Origin: Planctomycetota bacterium
Lineage (GTDB): Bacteria; Planctomycetota; B15-G4
Direction of reading: 5' to 3'
Assembly: GCA_029259745.1 (NCBI GenBank)
Contig: JAJDEO010000020.1
Span: 124,001 to 188,000, forward strand
Length of the DNA: 64,000 nt
Shown here: positions 49,753-58,393 of the stretch, piece after piece
Layout: each line of letters opens with the position of its first letter
How positions within the stretch are numbered: the stretch's first letter is position 1
The notes under the pieces: generated by a model
Database searches by the model: none
What the model saw: the letters and a program-made list of their open reading frames with translations, nothing else
What the model was told of the DNA's origin: nothing
Program-made: the position numbers and the translations under genes

Positions 49753-50913
49753 ATGCGTGTTGTCACGGTGTTGTTGTGTGTGCTGCCGGCCTGCTCGTCG
49801 AGCAACGCGGTGCTCCTCGTCGATGACGGGCCGCTCGAGCACGTCGGGACGGTCACGTCTGTGACGGGCGCCCAGTGCGTGCAGCCGTTCGACGTCGATG
49901 GCGACGGCGACCTCGATCTCGTCGTGAGCGGCGAAGGCCTCGACGTGTTGCGCAACGACGGTGCCGGCGAGTTCACGCGCATCGCCGGCGCGCCGTTCAG
50001 CGAGCCAGCCGCGTGTCTCGCCGTGACGTTCGGCGACTTCGACGGCGACGGACGTCTCGACATCGCCGCAGCCGAGCACGACGACGGCCCGTACGTCTTC
50101 CTCTACCTCGCGACACCCGCGGGCTCCTTCCGCCACGCACCGCACTCACCGATCACCGTCGACGCCGAGCCGCACCTGCACACGCTCGAAGCCTTCGACG
50201 CGGACGGCGACGGACACCTCGACCTGCTCAGCGATTCATGGCCGCAGGACCGGCTCGTGCTCGTGAGAGGCCGCGGCGACGGCACGTTCGCGGCGCCGGG
50301 CGGGCAGTTCGCCGTGCCGCCCTCGCCGATCAACAACCTCGCCGTCGGCGACCTCGACGGCGACGGACACCTCGACATCGCGACGCCGGCCCACGACAGC
50401 GACGCCGTGTCGATCCTCCTCGGCGACGGACGCGGCGCCTTCACGCTGCGCGACGGCGCGCCCTTCGCGTCGTTCGGCGGCTTTTCCACCGTCGAACTCG
50501 TCGACCTCGACGGCGACGGTGATCTCGACATCGCGGAGGTTCACCGCGGCGACCCGACAACCCAGTACAAGCAGGACGCTCTCTCCGTCCTCCTCAACGA
50601 CGGCACGGCGGCCTTCACCCACGCGCCAGGCTCGCCGTTCACGAACCTCTCGGGCAGCGCCGTCGACCTCGCCGTCGGCGACCTTGATGGCGACGGCCAC
50701 GCCGACATCGTCACGATCAGCGAGACGACGCGCGTCGTCTCGACGTTCCGCGGCAGCCCCGACGGCTTCACCTACGCCGGCAGCAACAGCGTCACCGCGC
50801 GCCCGATCGACATCGCCGTCGCCGACATCGACAACGACGGCCGCGCCGAGATCCTCATCGCAAGCCACCGCACGGAAGACGTGACGGTGCTGCGCCTGGC
50901 ACGCGAGCCGTGA
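49753..50913 (+). CDS. VCBS/FG-GAP repeat lipoprotein
   Basis: A 386-residue lipoprotein (MRVVTVLLCVLPACSSS; lipobox LPAC). Seven calcium-loop repeats are visible: DVDGDGDLDLV, DFDGDGRLDIA, DADGDGHLDLL, DLDGDGHLDIA, DLDGDGDLDIA, DLDGDGHADIV and DIDNDGRAEIL. This fits one seven-bladed propeller. Unlike the three other propeller proteins in the window, it lacks the C-terminal PFKGG-type domain and relies on the lipid anchor instead. It is probably a surface or periplasmic calcium-binding protein; the ligand is unknown. ATG at 49753 marks the start of the signal. It converges tail-to-tail with the next FG-GAP gene, 1 base apart. Confidence 0.85.
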   Translation: MRVVTVLLCVLPACSSSNAVLLVDDGPLEHVGTVTSVTGAQCVQPFDVDGDGDLDLVVSGEGLDVLRNDGAGEFTRIAGAPFSEPAACLAVTFGDFDGDGRLDIAAAEHDDGPYVFLYLATPAGSFRHAPHSPITVDAEPHLHTLEAFDADGDGHLDLLSDSWPQDRLVLVRGRGDGTFAAPGGQFAVPPSPINNLAVGDLDGDGHLDIATPAHDSDAVSILLGDGRGAFTLRDGAPFASFGGFSTVELVDLDGDGDLDIAEVHRGDPTTQYKQDALSVLLNDGTAAFTHAPGSPFTNLSGSAVDLAVGDLDGDGHADIVTISETTRVVSTFRGSPDGFTYAGSNSVTARPIDIAVADIDNDGRAEILIASHRTEDVTVLRLAREP

Positions 50914-50914
50914 C

Positions 50915-52537
50915 CTACTCCGTCGTTCCTGCCAACGCGTTGCTCGCCGCGAAGTTCTTCGGGCCGGCGGGGTCGCTGATCCAGTGCTGGAGGTAGAAGG
51001 TGAAGCCCGGCGGGAGGTTCGCCGGCAGCGTGGACACCGTTGCGAAGGTGCCTGACGGGCCCGTGGGGAGGCCGGTGAGGACGAGGTCGGGCGTGGGGAC
51101 GAGCGTGCCGCCTTTGAAGGGGGCGCTGAGGTTTGCGAGGCCGATGACCAGGGCCGTGCTCGTGTTCGGCAGGGCGTTGCTGAGCGTGACCGAGAGCGGG
51201 TCGTCGCCGCAGAGGACGCCCGTGCCCGTGAAGACGGGGTCGCCCAGCGCGCCGGCGAGCGGCGCGCCGAGGTCGCTCCAGGACGACGTCGCCAAGGCGT
51301 CGAAGGCGTAGAGGGCGCCGACGTCGGTGGGACCGCGGAGGCGCGCGCCGACGAGGCCGTGTTCGCCGCGCACCGCGACGTCGCTGCCGAGCTCGTCGCC
51401 GGCGGCCGCGTCGGTGGCCGCGAGCTTGGCGGTTTCGGCCCACGTAAAGCCGTTGAAGCGATAGGCGTACGCCGAGCCCGAGCCGTTGCCGGCGTCGTCG
51501 TGGCCGATCGACCCGACCACGACCGTGTCGCCGCAGACGTCGACCGAGAAGCCGAAGTTGTCGGCGAACTTGCTGTCGGACGGGACGAGCTTCGCCTCCT
51601 GCTGCCAGTTCGTGCCGAAGCGGAAGACATACGCGGCGCCCGACTCGGTGCCGATGCCGTCGACGTGGTCGGCGCCGACGACGACGAGCGCGCCCGACGG
51701 ACTCACGGCGATGTCGCTGCCGAAGAGGTCCTCGGGCTCGCGGTCGTTGGCGATCAGCGTCGCGTCCTGATCCCAAACGCCGGCGATGTCGCGGAAGAGG
51801 GTGACGGACCCGGCGTCGGTGTCGGGGCCGATGTCGTCGGCGAACGACGCGATCGCCGCGAGCTTGCCGCCGATCGAGACGCGGTGACCGAACGCGTCGC
51901 CGGCCGTCGTTGCCGAGGCGCGCAGCACCTGCGTGGCGTTCCAGGCGCTACCGTCGAAGCGGTAGGCGAAGGCCGCGCCGGCGCCGAGGCCGTTGCCGTC
52001 GTCACCTTCCACGCCGACGAGGATGCGATCCGTTGCGACGGCCACCGAGCGCCCGGCGAAGTCGAACATCGCGCCCGTGCCAGGCGGCGCGACGAGCTTG
52101 GCTTCTTCATTCCACGTCGAGCCGCTGCGTCGGAAGACGTAAGCCGCGCCGGCTTGCGCTGCGATGTCGTCATCGCGCGGCGCGCCGACGACAACGACGT
52201 CGCCGCTGATCGCCACGCCGGTGCCGAACTCGTCGCCCGCGCCGGCGTCGCTTGCGTGCAGGGTGTCTTCGATGACCCAACCGAGCACCGGGCCGTCGTA
52301 GCGCAGCACGTAGGCGGCGCCGGCGTCGCTCGCCGCCCCGTCGTCGCGCGGCGCTCCGACGATTGCGCGCACTCCTGAGATCGCGACGGCCGCGCCGAAG
52401 CGATCGCCAGCATCGGCATCGAGCGCCGCCGTGACGGTCTGTGTCTCGTTCTGAGTGACCTGCGCGGAGGGCGAGCTGGCCAGCAACGCAGTAAGGGCAA
52501 GGGGCAGCGCAGCGAAGGCAAGGGTGCGGACGAACAC
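50915..52537 (-). CDS. Secreted FG-GAP repeat protein with C-terminal PFKGG-type domain
   Basis: A 540-residue exported protein (signal peptide about 1-26, ending SPSAQ) starting at GTG 52537. Seven or eight FG-GAP repeats of the form DRFGAAVAISGVRAIVGAPR, DEFGTGVAISGDVVVVGAPR and DNFGFSVDVCGDTVVVGSIG span about residues 38-420. They are closely similar to each other and to those in the protein at 19-20.7 kb. The last 90 residues are the shared domain with APFKGGTLVPTPDLVLTGL and FYLQHWISDPAGPKNFAASN. A surface role is inferred. The high mutual similarity of its repeats suggests internal duplication. It converges with the VCBS lipoprotein gene. Confidence 0.85.
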   Translation of the reverse strand: MFVRTLAFAALPLALTALLASSPSAQVTQNETQTVTAALDADAGDRFGAAVAISGVRAIVGAPRDDGAASDAGAAYVLRYDGPVLGWVIEDTLHASDAGAGDEFGTGVAISGDVVVVGAPRDDDIAAQAGAAYVFRRSGSTWNEEAKLVAPPGTGAMFDFAGRSVAVATDRILVGVEGDDGNGLGAGAAFAYRFDGSAWNATQVLRASATTAGDAFGHRVSIGGKLAAIASFADDIGPDTDAGSVTLFRDIAGVWDQDATLIANDREPEDLFGSDIAVSPSGALVVVGADHVDGIGTESGAAYVFRFGTNWQQEAKLVPSDSKFADNFGFSVDVCGDTVVVGSIGHDDAGNGSGSAYAYRFNGFTWAETAKLAATDAAAGDELGSDVAVRGEHGLVGARLRGPTDVGALYAFDALATSSWSDLGAPLAGALGDPVFTGTGVLCGDDPLSVTLSNALPNTSTALVIGLANLSAPFKGGTLVPTPDLVLTGLPTGPSGTFATVSTLPANLPPGFTFYLQHWISDPAGPKNFAASNALAGTTE

Positions 52538-52591
52538 GGGTGTCTCACGATCAAGGGTGGAACGCAGCGCAAGTCTACCCCGCCGCGCGGA

Positions 52592-53386
52592 TCACGGGCC
52601 GAGGTCGACGAGCGCCTCGCCCGTCACCCAGATGGCGCGCTCGCTCGGTTCGATCCAGCGGCGCGCTCCCGGGGCATGGGGCGTTTCGACGGGCACGGCG
52701 AGCGAGCCGAGGGACGTTGTGAGCTCGAAGTACAGCCGACTCGTCGTCGCGTCGGGGGCGATCACGATCGTGCGCGCGGCGCGGACGTCGGCCAGGCGCG
52801 GCTCTTGGCTGGGGGTGACATGGACGACGGGCTCGCCGAGCGGTTGCGTCGTGTCGCGCCTGGTGAAGAGGCGCAGGTGTCCGTCGTCGGTGACGGCTGC
52901 GAGCGTGCGCCCACCGGGGGCCAGGCTGAGCGCGACGACGGATGCGCTGCTCGACTCGCGCCAGAGTTCGCGGCGCGTGACGCGCTGCGTCGGTGGAGAC
53001 GCTTCGGCGTCGAGCGGTTCGATCGCGAAGGCCTCGATGACGGCGCCGCGGTGGGTGTCGTGTCCGCCGACGACGAGCGTGCCGTCGCGAAAGGAGACGG
53101 AGTCGATGACGATGCTTGCTACGAGGTCGAGAAACGTCGCCGTGCCGGACGCGAGCTCGGTTGTTCGCAATGTCACGTCGCGCCCCGCAAACTGCGCTGC
53201 GTGACCGTGCGCCTCGGTCGACGCCAGCGTCAGCCAGGCCGCGTGATCGTCGAGTGCGGCGCGATCGCTTTCGAGACCGCGCGCCGGCGTGAGCGCGAAC
53301 ACACGCTCGGGCGTCGGGATCGGCAGCTTCACGATCACCACGACGGCGATGATCACGAGCAGCAGTCCGATCAGTGGGCTGCGCAT
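52592..53386 (-). CDS. Hypothetical membrane-anchored protein
   Basis: A 264-residue protein that I do not recognise. A single N-terminal hydrophobic helix (LIGLLLVIIAVVVIVKLPIP) anchors it. The remaining part is mostly beta-strands. One stretch, VVALSLAPGGRTLAAVTDDG, resembles a WD40-type blade, so a small propeller or half-propeller is possible. No catalytic motif or Cys is seen. ATG at 53386. It lies between the AI-2E-family transporter gene (99 bases upstream) and the FG-GAP gene (54 bases downstream) on the same strand, so it may be co-transcribed with either. Confidence 0.6.
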   Translation of the reverse strand: MRSPLIGLLLVIIAVVVIVKLPIPTPERVFALTPARGLESDRAALDDHAAWLTLASTEAHGHAAQFAGRDVTLRTTELASGTATFLDLVASIVIDSVSFRDGTLVVGGHDTHRGAVIEAFAIEPLDAEASPPTQRVTRRELWRESSSASVVALSLAPGGRTLAAVTDDGHLRLFTRRDTTQPLGEPVVHVTPSQEPRLADVRAARTIVIAPDATTSRLYFELTTSLGSLAVPVETPHAPGARRWIEPSERAIWVTGEALVDLGP

Positions 53387-53485
53387 CGCTTCTCATCCGG
53401 GTTGTTCGTGGACGATCGTCGCGAGGTCGCAGCCAGGCAGGGTTCAGATGCGAGCACAGCAGATCGCCCGTGATTCATCGCGCCA

Positions 53486-54646
53486 CTAGGCCGCCACGCG
53501 GTCGCCGTTCTTGCGCCGCAGCAGCCGTCGACGGCCCGGTCGTGGGGGGCCCGACGACAGCAGGATCGCCAAGGGTCGCGTGCTCTCCTGGCTCGCGAGG
53601 ACGATCTGGATCGTGGCTGTGATCGGCACGGCCAGGAAGGTTCCCACGACACCCCAGATGCCGGCCCAGACGACCACCGAGACGACGATTACGAGCGGCG
53701 AGAGGTTCAGCTCACGCCCGAGGATCTTCGGCTCGACGAAGCTGCCCAGCGTCAGGTTCACCGTGAGGTAGACGAACACGACGATGACGGCTTTCTCGAC
53801 GCCCGTCAGCGAGGCGTCACCGCCGACGGCGAGTGCCACGACGGCGGGGAAGATGCCCGCGATGATCGACCCGAAGGTCGGGATGTAGTTCAGCAGGAAC
53901 GTCAGAAAGCCCCACAGCAGCGCATAGGGGATCTCGAGCCACAGCAGCGCCGCGTAACAGAGGACACCGGTGGCGAGCGACGTGACGGTTTTCACGCCCA
54001 GGTAGCGCTGGATTCCGACCGCAATCGTGTCGAGCGCATCGGCCACCTCCTGCTGGCGATCGCCCGCCACGGAAAGGGCCTTCGATCGGAACACAGCCTG
54101 TTCGGCGAAGATGAACAGCATGTAGATGACGATGATGACGAGCGCGCGCGCAAAGTCGAACCCCGTGCCGACGCCCATCAGACCGAGCCCGGCCAAGAAC
54201 TCGTCGGGCTTCTGCTCCTCGAGCGTGCGCAGGCCGTACTGCGTCAGGTCCGCGACGCCCTCGGGAAGTTCCCACGACTCGACCTGGTCGTGTAGGCCGA
54301 CGAGGATCTGACCCCACGTGCCCGACTTGGCGAGTGTCTCCTGGGCCTCGTTGAGCGTCTTCAGCTTGACGCCGTCCTGCATCTCGCCGACGAATGTCAG
54401 CGCGTTGCTCTGCACGACCACGGCGACCTGGCTGGCGCCATAGAAGAGCAGCACGACGAGCGCGACGACGGTGACGACGGGCGGGATGAAGGCCTTCGCC
54501 AGCGCGGCCACGACGGGCCGTAGCAGGACGCACAGCAGCACGGCGATGACGAACGGCTGGATGATCGCTGCACCGACGTGCAGCACCCAGCCGACGAGGA
54601 TCGTCGCCACGATGCCTGTGCTGATGCTGATGCTGCGCGAGTTCAC
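53486..54646 (-). CDS. AI-2E family (PerM/UPF0118) transporter
   Basis: A 386-residue integral membrane protein of the AI-2 exporter/PerM superfamily. The pattern of hydrophobic helices is typical: two near the N-terminus (ATILVGWVLHVGAAIIQPFV and VVTVVALVVLLFYGASQV), then a soluble helical loop, then five or more helices. It contains family motifs VDALDTIAVGIQRYLGVKTV-like ALDTIAVGIQRYLGVKT, GFLTFLLNYIPTFGSIIAGI and VEPKILGRELNLSPLVIVVS. Members export small molecules or act as Na+/H+ antiporters; the substrate cannot be inferred. GTG at 54646 is the only plausible start. A basic C-terminal tail follows the last helix. Confidence 0.9.
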   Translation of the reverse strand: MNSRSISISTGIVATILVGWVLHVGAAIIQPFVIAVLLCVLLRPVVAALAKAFIPPVVTVVALVVLLFYGASQVAVVVQSNALTFVGEMQDGVKLKTLNEAQETLAKSGTWGQILVGLHDQVESWELPEGVADLTQYGLRTLEEQKPDEFLAGLGLMGVGTGFDFARALVIIVIYMLFIFAEQAVFRSKALSVAGDRQQEVADALDTIAVGIQRYLGVKTVTSLATGVLCYAALLWLEIPYALLWGFLTFLLNYIPTFGSIIAGIFPAVVALAVGGDASLTGVEKAVIVVFVYLTVNLTLGSFVEPKILGRELNLSPLVIVVSVVVWAGIWGVVGTFLAVPITATIQIVLASQESTRPLAILLSSGPPRPGRRRLLRRKNGDRVAA

Positions 54647-54711
54647 GATCCCATCGTAGCCTGACCTTGCGACCGGCTTCCAATGACGGGCTCGTGAACT
54701 CGCGCAGCGAC

Positions 54712-55998
54712 CTACTTCGTCGTCTTGACGCTCGCGCTCAGCAGCCCGTCGGGTCCGGCGAGGATCAGGTCGCCGTTGCCCTTCTTGAGCAGATAGATGC
54801 CCGACTTGTCGACCTTGCCCGTGGCATCGAGCAGCAACGAGGCGAAGCCGGCCGCGCCGCCGAGTTCGATGCCGTGGACACGACGCTTCTTGGCGTCCGC
54901 TTCGAAGGCCGTCAGGCCGTGGAAGACGAAGATCGACGCGCCGTAGGTCGCGAGGATCGGGCTCGACGGGTCGTCGACCGCGAGGGTCATGCGGCCCGAG
55001 CCGGGCACGATCGTGAACCTCGCGGAGTCCTTGAACGAGTCGTCCTCGCCCTTCGACTCTTGCAACGAGCCCTTGATCTTGGAGCCCAGCGTGAAGGGCG
55101 AGAAGGCGATGCTCTGCGGGCCACCGTTGCCCGCCGCGAGTGGCAGGACGCGTTCGACGAGACCCGACGACGCGTCGAGCACGACGATCCGGTCGTTGTC
55201 GAAGCTGGCGACGTAGAGCAGGGCATCGGGGCCCAGGGCGACGTCGGTCGGATGGTCGATCTCCGGGCTCTGGAACTGCGCCAGGAAGACGCCGTCGGCG
55301 TCGTAGACGACGATCCGATCGTTGCCCGAAGAGGCCACGAAGAGTCGGCCCTCGCGGCCGAAGGCGAGCCCGCTGGGGCCGTCCAGGGGGCCGTCGCTGC
55401 CGAATGTGCGCAGGAAGGCGCCGGACGGATCGTATTCGAAGATCTCGTTCGAGAGCAGCGAAGAGACGAAGGCGCTGCCGCCATGGCTGAAGGCGATGTC
55501 GGACGGGGCGAGGAGCAGCGGGCCGTTGCCGTCGCCGCCGACGATCTCGTCGACCAGCGCGCCGTCGGTGTCGAGGTGGATGACGCTCGAACCCGTCGAG
55601 GAGGTCACGAAGATCTCGCCACCAGGGCCGATCTCGAGTCCGGACGGCCCGAGGATTCCAGCGCCCACGCCGAGTTGGTCGAGGACGATGCCGTCGCCAT
55701 CGAAGATGTGCACGCGGTTCGTGATCCCGTCGGTCACATGCAGCAGCCCGTCGACGCCGAACATGACGCCGCTCGGGGCGACGAGTCCGGTCACGACCTG
55801 CGGTTCTGCTTTACCGGTGATCGGATCGATCGCGACCACGCCGTGCGCGTCGACCGAGGCCACGTGGAGCACGTTGGGGTCGAACTCGTCATCGCCCGGA
55901 GGCTGCAAGACGAGCGCGGCGGCGTTGAGCGAGGCGAAGGCGACCGCGGCCACGAGAGCGTGACGGTTGACGCCGAGGGACTTCGAGGCGGTATTCAT
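54712..55998 (-). CDS. Secreted NHL-repeat beta-propeller protein
   Basis: A 428-residue exported protein with a signal peptide (about 10-28). Residues about 40-290 are NHL/SMP-30-like propeller blades, for instance APSGVMFGVDGLLHVTDGIT, GPSGLEIGPGGEIFVTSSTG and GPSGLAFGREGRLFVASSGN. HPTDVALGPDALLYVASFDN continues the series with a period of about 43 residues. The final 130 residues form a different domain (SKIKGSLQESKGEDDSFKDS and onward to the end) that I do not recognise and that lacks the PFKGG motif. The propeller may bind a ligand or act as a lactonase-like enzyme, but no catalytic set is clear. ATG at 55998. It is divergent from the molybdoenzyme gene across a 94-bp gap. Confidence 0.8.
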   Translation of the reverse strand: MNTASKSLGVNRHALVAAVAFASLNAAALVLQPPGDDEFDPNVLHVASVDAHGVVAIDPITGKAEPQVVTGLVAPSGVMFGVDGLLHVTDGITNRVHIFDGDGIVLDQLGVGAGILGPSGLEIGPGGEIFVTSSTGSSVIHLDTDGALVDEIVGGDGNGPLLLAPSDIAFSHGGSAFVSSLLSNEIFEYDPSGAFLRTFGSDGPLDGPSGLAFGREGRLFVASSGNDRIVVYDADGVFLAQFQSPEIDHPTDVALGPDALLYVASFDNDRIVVLDASSGLVERVLPLAAGNGGPQSIAFSPFTLGSKIKGSLQESKGEDDSFKDSARFTIVPGSGRMTLAVDDPSSPILATYGASIFVFHGLTAFEADAKKRRVHGIELGGAAGFASLLLDATGKVDKSGIYLLKKGNGDLILAGPDGLLSASVKTTK

Positions 55999-56092
55999 CG
56001 TGCCCCCTCATCGAACTCCGACGCAGGCGACTTGACTGCCGTGCCGAGTCGGCAGTGGATGCCCACGAGAAGATCACGCTAGCCTCTTGTCC

Positions 56093-58393
56093 ATGAACGA
56101 GACCTCGGCGAAGTCCTCGACGCGACGCGCGGTTGGCTGGCGGCGCTGGTTGCCCTTCGGGATCGGCGTGACCAAGCCGCGTCACTTCCGCGACATGCTG
56201 CGCATCATCTGGGAGAACAAGCACGACCTCCCGTACGCCTGGCGTGTCCTCACGCGCGGCGTGTGCGACGGGTGCGCGCTCGGGACGACGGGCCTGAAGG
56301 ACTGGACGCTGGGCGGCGACAAGACGCACCTCTGCATGGTGCGACTCGAGCTGCTCAAGCTGAACACGGCCAAGCCGCTCGACGTCAGTGCGCTGGCCGA
56401 CGTCTCGAAGCTTTCGTCGTTGTCGAGCAAGCAGCTGCGCAAGCTCGGGCGCTTGCCGTATCCGATGCGTCGCCGCAAGGGCGAGCCGGGCTTCACGCGC
56501 GTCTCGTTCAGCGAACTCTGGGCCGACGTCGGTGAACGCTGGCGCGCGCTGCACCCCGAACGCACGGCGATGTTCGTCACGAGTCGCGGAGTCACGAACG
56601 AGGTCTACTACACGGCGCAGAAGGTCATGCGCTTCCTCGGCAGCAACAACGTCGACAACTCCGCGCGCCTGTGTCACTCGCCGAGCACGTCGGGGCTCAA
56701 GACGACGCTCGGCGTCGCCGCGACGACCTGCAGCTACACCGACTGGTACGACGCCGACCTCGTCGTCTTCTTCGGCAGCAACCCAGCCAACGACCAGCCC
56801 GTGGCGACGAAGTACCTCGCGTCGGCCAAGAAGGGCGGCACGCGGGTGCTCACGGTGAACGCGTATCGCGAGCCGGGAATGGAGCGCTACTGGGTGCCGT
56901 CGGATCTCGATTCGGCCATCTTCGGCTCGGCGATCACGGACCGCTTCTTCCTCGTCAAGATCGGCGGCGACCTCGCGTTCCTCAACGCCGTGATGAAGGT
57001 GCTCATCGCGCGCGGCGCCATCAAACGCTCGTTCATCGACGAGGCGACGACGGGGTTCGACGACCTCTGCACGCTGCTCGATGGTCAGCCGCTGGACGCG
57101 CTGCTCGCGATCTGCGGGCTGTCGCTCGAGGAGGTGGAGGCCTTTGCCGACGAGATCGCGCGGGCCGAGCGGGCCGTGTTCGTCTGGTCGATGGGAATCA
57201 CACAGCACACGCAGGGCGGCGACACCGTGCGCGCGATCGTCAACCTCGGGTTGTTGCGCGAGTACGTCGGGCGCCGCGGCTGCGGGATGATGCCGATCCG
57301 CGGCCACTCCGGTGTGCAGGGCGGCGCCGAGATGGGTGCCTATGCGACGTCTTTCCCCGGCGGCCTGCCGATCAGCGAACGCAACGCCGAACACTTCTCG
57401 TCCCTGTGGGGCTTCGACGTTCCGAGCACCGAAGGGTTGTCGTGCGTCGACGCCCTCGCGGCGGCCGATCGCGGTGAACTCGACGCCTACTACTGCATCG
57501 GCGGCAACTTTCTCGAGACGATGCCCGACCCGCCGGCGATCGAACGCGCCCTCGAGCGCATCCAGCTGCGCATCCACAGCGACATCGTCGTCACGAAGCA
57601 GATGTTCGTCGAGCCCGAAGACGTCGTGTACCTGCTGCCGGCGCGCACGCGCTACGAGCAGACCGGGGGCGGCACCGAAACGAGCACGGAGCGGCGCGTG
57701 ATCTACTCGCCGCAGATCCGGCACGACATCGGCGAGTGTCGCAGCGAGTGGGAGATGCTGACCGACCTCGCGCGCGCCGTCGACCCCGAGCGCTTCGATC
57801 GGCTCGGCCTCGATTCGGGTTCCGCGATCCGCGCCGATATCGCTGCAGCCGTGCCGAGCTACGCGGGCATCGAGCGGCTCGAGCTGCAGGGCGACCAGTT
57901 CCAGTGGGGCGGTCCGCACCTCTGTGCCGACCGACGCTTCGAGACCGACGACGGCCGGGCGCACTTCCAGCCCGTCTCGCCGCCGGGGCTCGGTGCGCGT
58001 CAGACGACCGGCGGCGGCACCGTCGACAAGGCCTGGCTCGACACCTCGTCGCCCGATCGCTTCGTCCTCGCAACGCGTCGCGGCAAGCAGTTCAACTCGA
58101 TGATCCAGGCGACGCGCGACCCGCTCAACGGTGCCGAACGTGACCACATCCTCATGCACCCCGACGACGCGGCGGCGCTCGGGCTCGCGAACAATGCCCG
58201 CATCGTGCTGCGCAACGACGTCGGCGAGTTCCACGGGCGCGTCTTCTACGCCGAGGTCGCGCGCCGTTCGATCCAAGGCCACTGGCCGGAGGTGAACGTG
58301 CTCGTGCCGTCGGGGCTTGTCGATCCCGGTGGCGGCGTGCCCGACTACAACGCCGTCGTGACGGTCGAGCCGCTTGGCGTGCCGACCCCGTGA
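56093..58393 (+). CDS. FdhF/YdeP-type molybdopterin oxidoreductase
   Basis: A 766-residue cytosolic molybdoenzyme related to formate dehydrogenase alpha subunits. The N-terminal Cys set is C58 and C61 (GVCDGCALGTTGLKDW) and C81 (THLCMVRL), fewer than the four of a classic [4Fe-4S] site. Molybdopterin regions include DLVVFFGSNPANDQPVATKY, the GMMPIRGHSGVQGG block and the C-terminal cap with ATRRGKQFNSMIQ and ALGLANNARIVLRNDVGEF. The position equivalent to the Mo-ligating Sec/Cys of FdhH reads ARLCHSPSTSGL, so C194-H195 may be the Mo ligand pair. No signal peptide is visible. ATG at 56093, 6 bases inside an alternative TTG. It overlaps fdhD by 4 bases, supporting formate-dehydrogenase-like activation. 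The substrate is not certain. Confidence 0.92.
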   Translation: MNETSAKSSTRRAVGWRRWLPFGIGVTKPRHFRDMLRIIWENKHDLPYAWRVLTRGVCDGCALGTTGLKDWTLGGDKTHLCMVRLELLKLNTAKPLDVSALADVSKLSSLSSKQLRKLGRLPYPMRRRKGEPGFTRVSFSELWADVGERWRALHPERTAMFVTSRGVTNEVYYTAQKVMRFLGSNNVDNSARLCHSPSTSGLKTTLGVAATTCSYTDWYDADLVVFFGSNPANDQPVATKYLASAKKGGTRVLTVNAYREPGMERYWVPSDLDSAIFGSAITDRFFLVKIGGDLAFLNAVMKVLIARGAIKRSFIDEATTGFDDLCTLLDGQPLDALLAICGLSLEEVEAFADEIARAERAVFVWSMGITQHTQGGDTVRAIVNLGLLREYVGRRGCGMMPIRGHSGVQGGAEMGAYATSFPGGLPISERNAEHFSSLWGFDVPSTEGLSCVDALAAADRGELDAYYCIGGNFLETMPDPPAIERALERIQLRIHSDIVVTKQMFVEPEDVVYLLPARTRYEQTGGGTETSTERRVIYSPQIRHDIGECRSEWEMLTDLARAVDPERFDRLGLDSGSAIRADIAAAVPSYAGIERLELQGDQFQWGGPHLCADRRFETDDGRAHFQPVSPPGLGARQTTGGGTVDKAWLDTSSPDRFVLATRRGKQFNSMIQATRDPLNGAERDHILMHPDDAAALGLANNARIVLRNDVGEFHGRVFYAEVARRSIQGHWPEVNVLVPSGLVDPGGGVPDYNAVVTVEPLGVPTP

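Noticed and set aside
56665..56680. Selenocysteine codon in the molybdoenzyme
   Set aside because: The position equivalent to the FdhH Sec is an ordinary Cys codon (C194) and the frame has no internal TGA.
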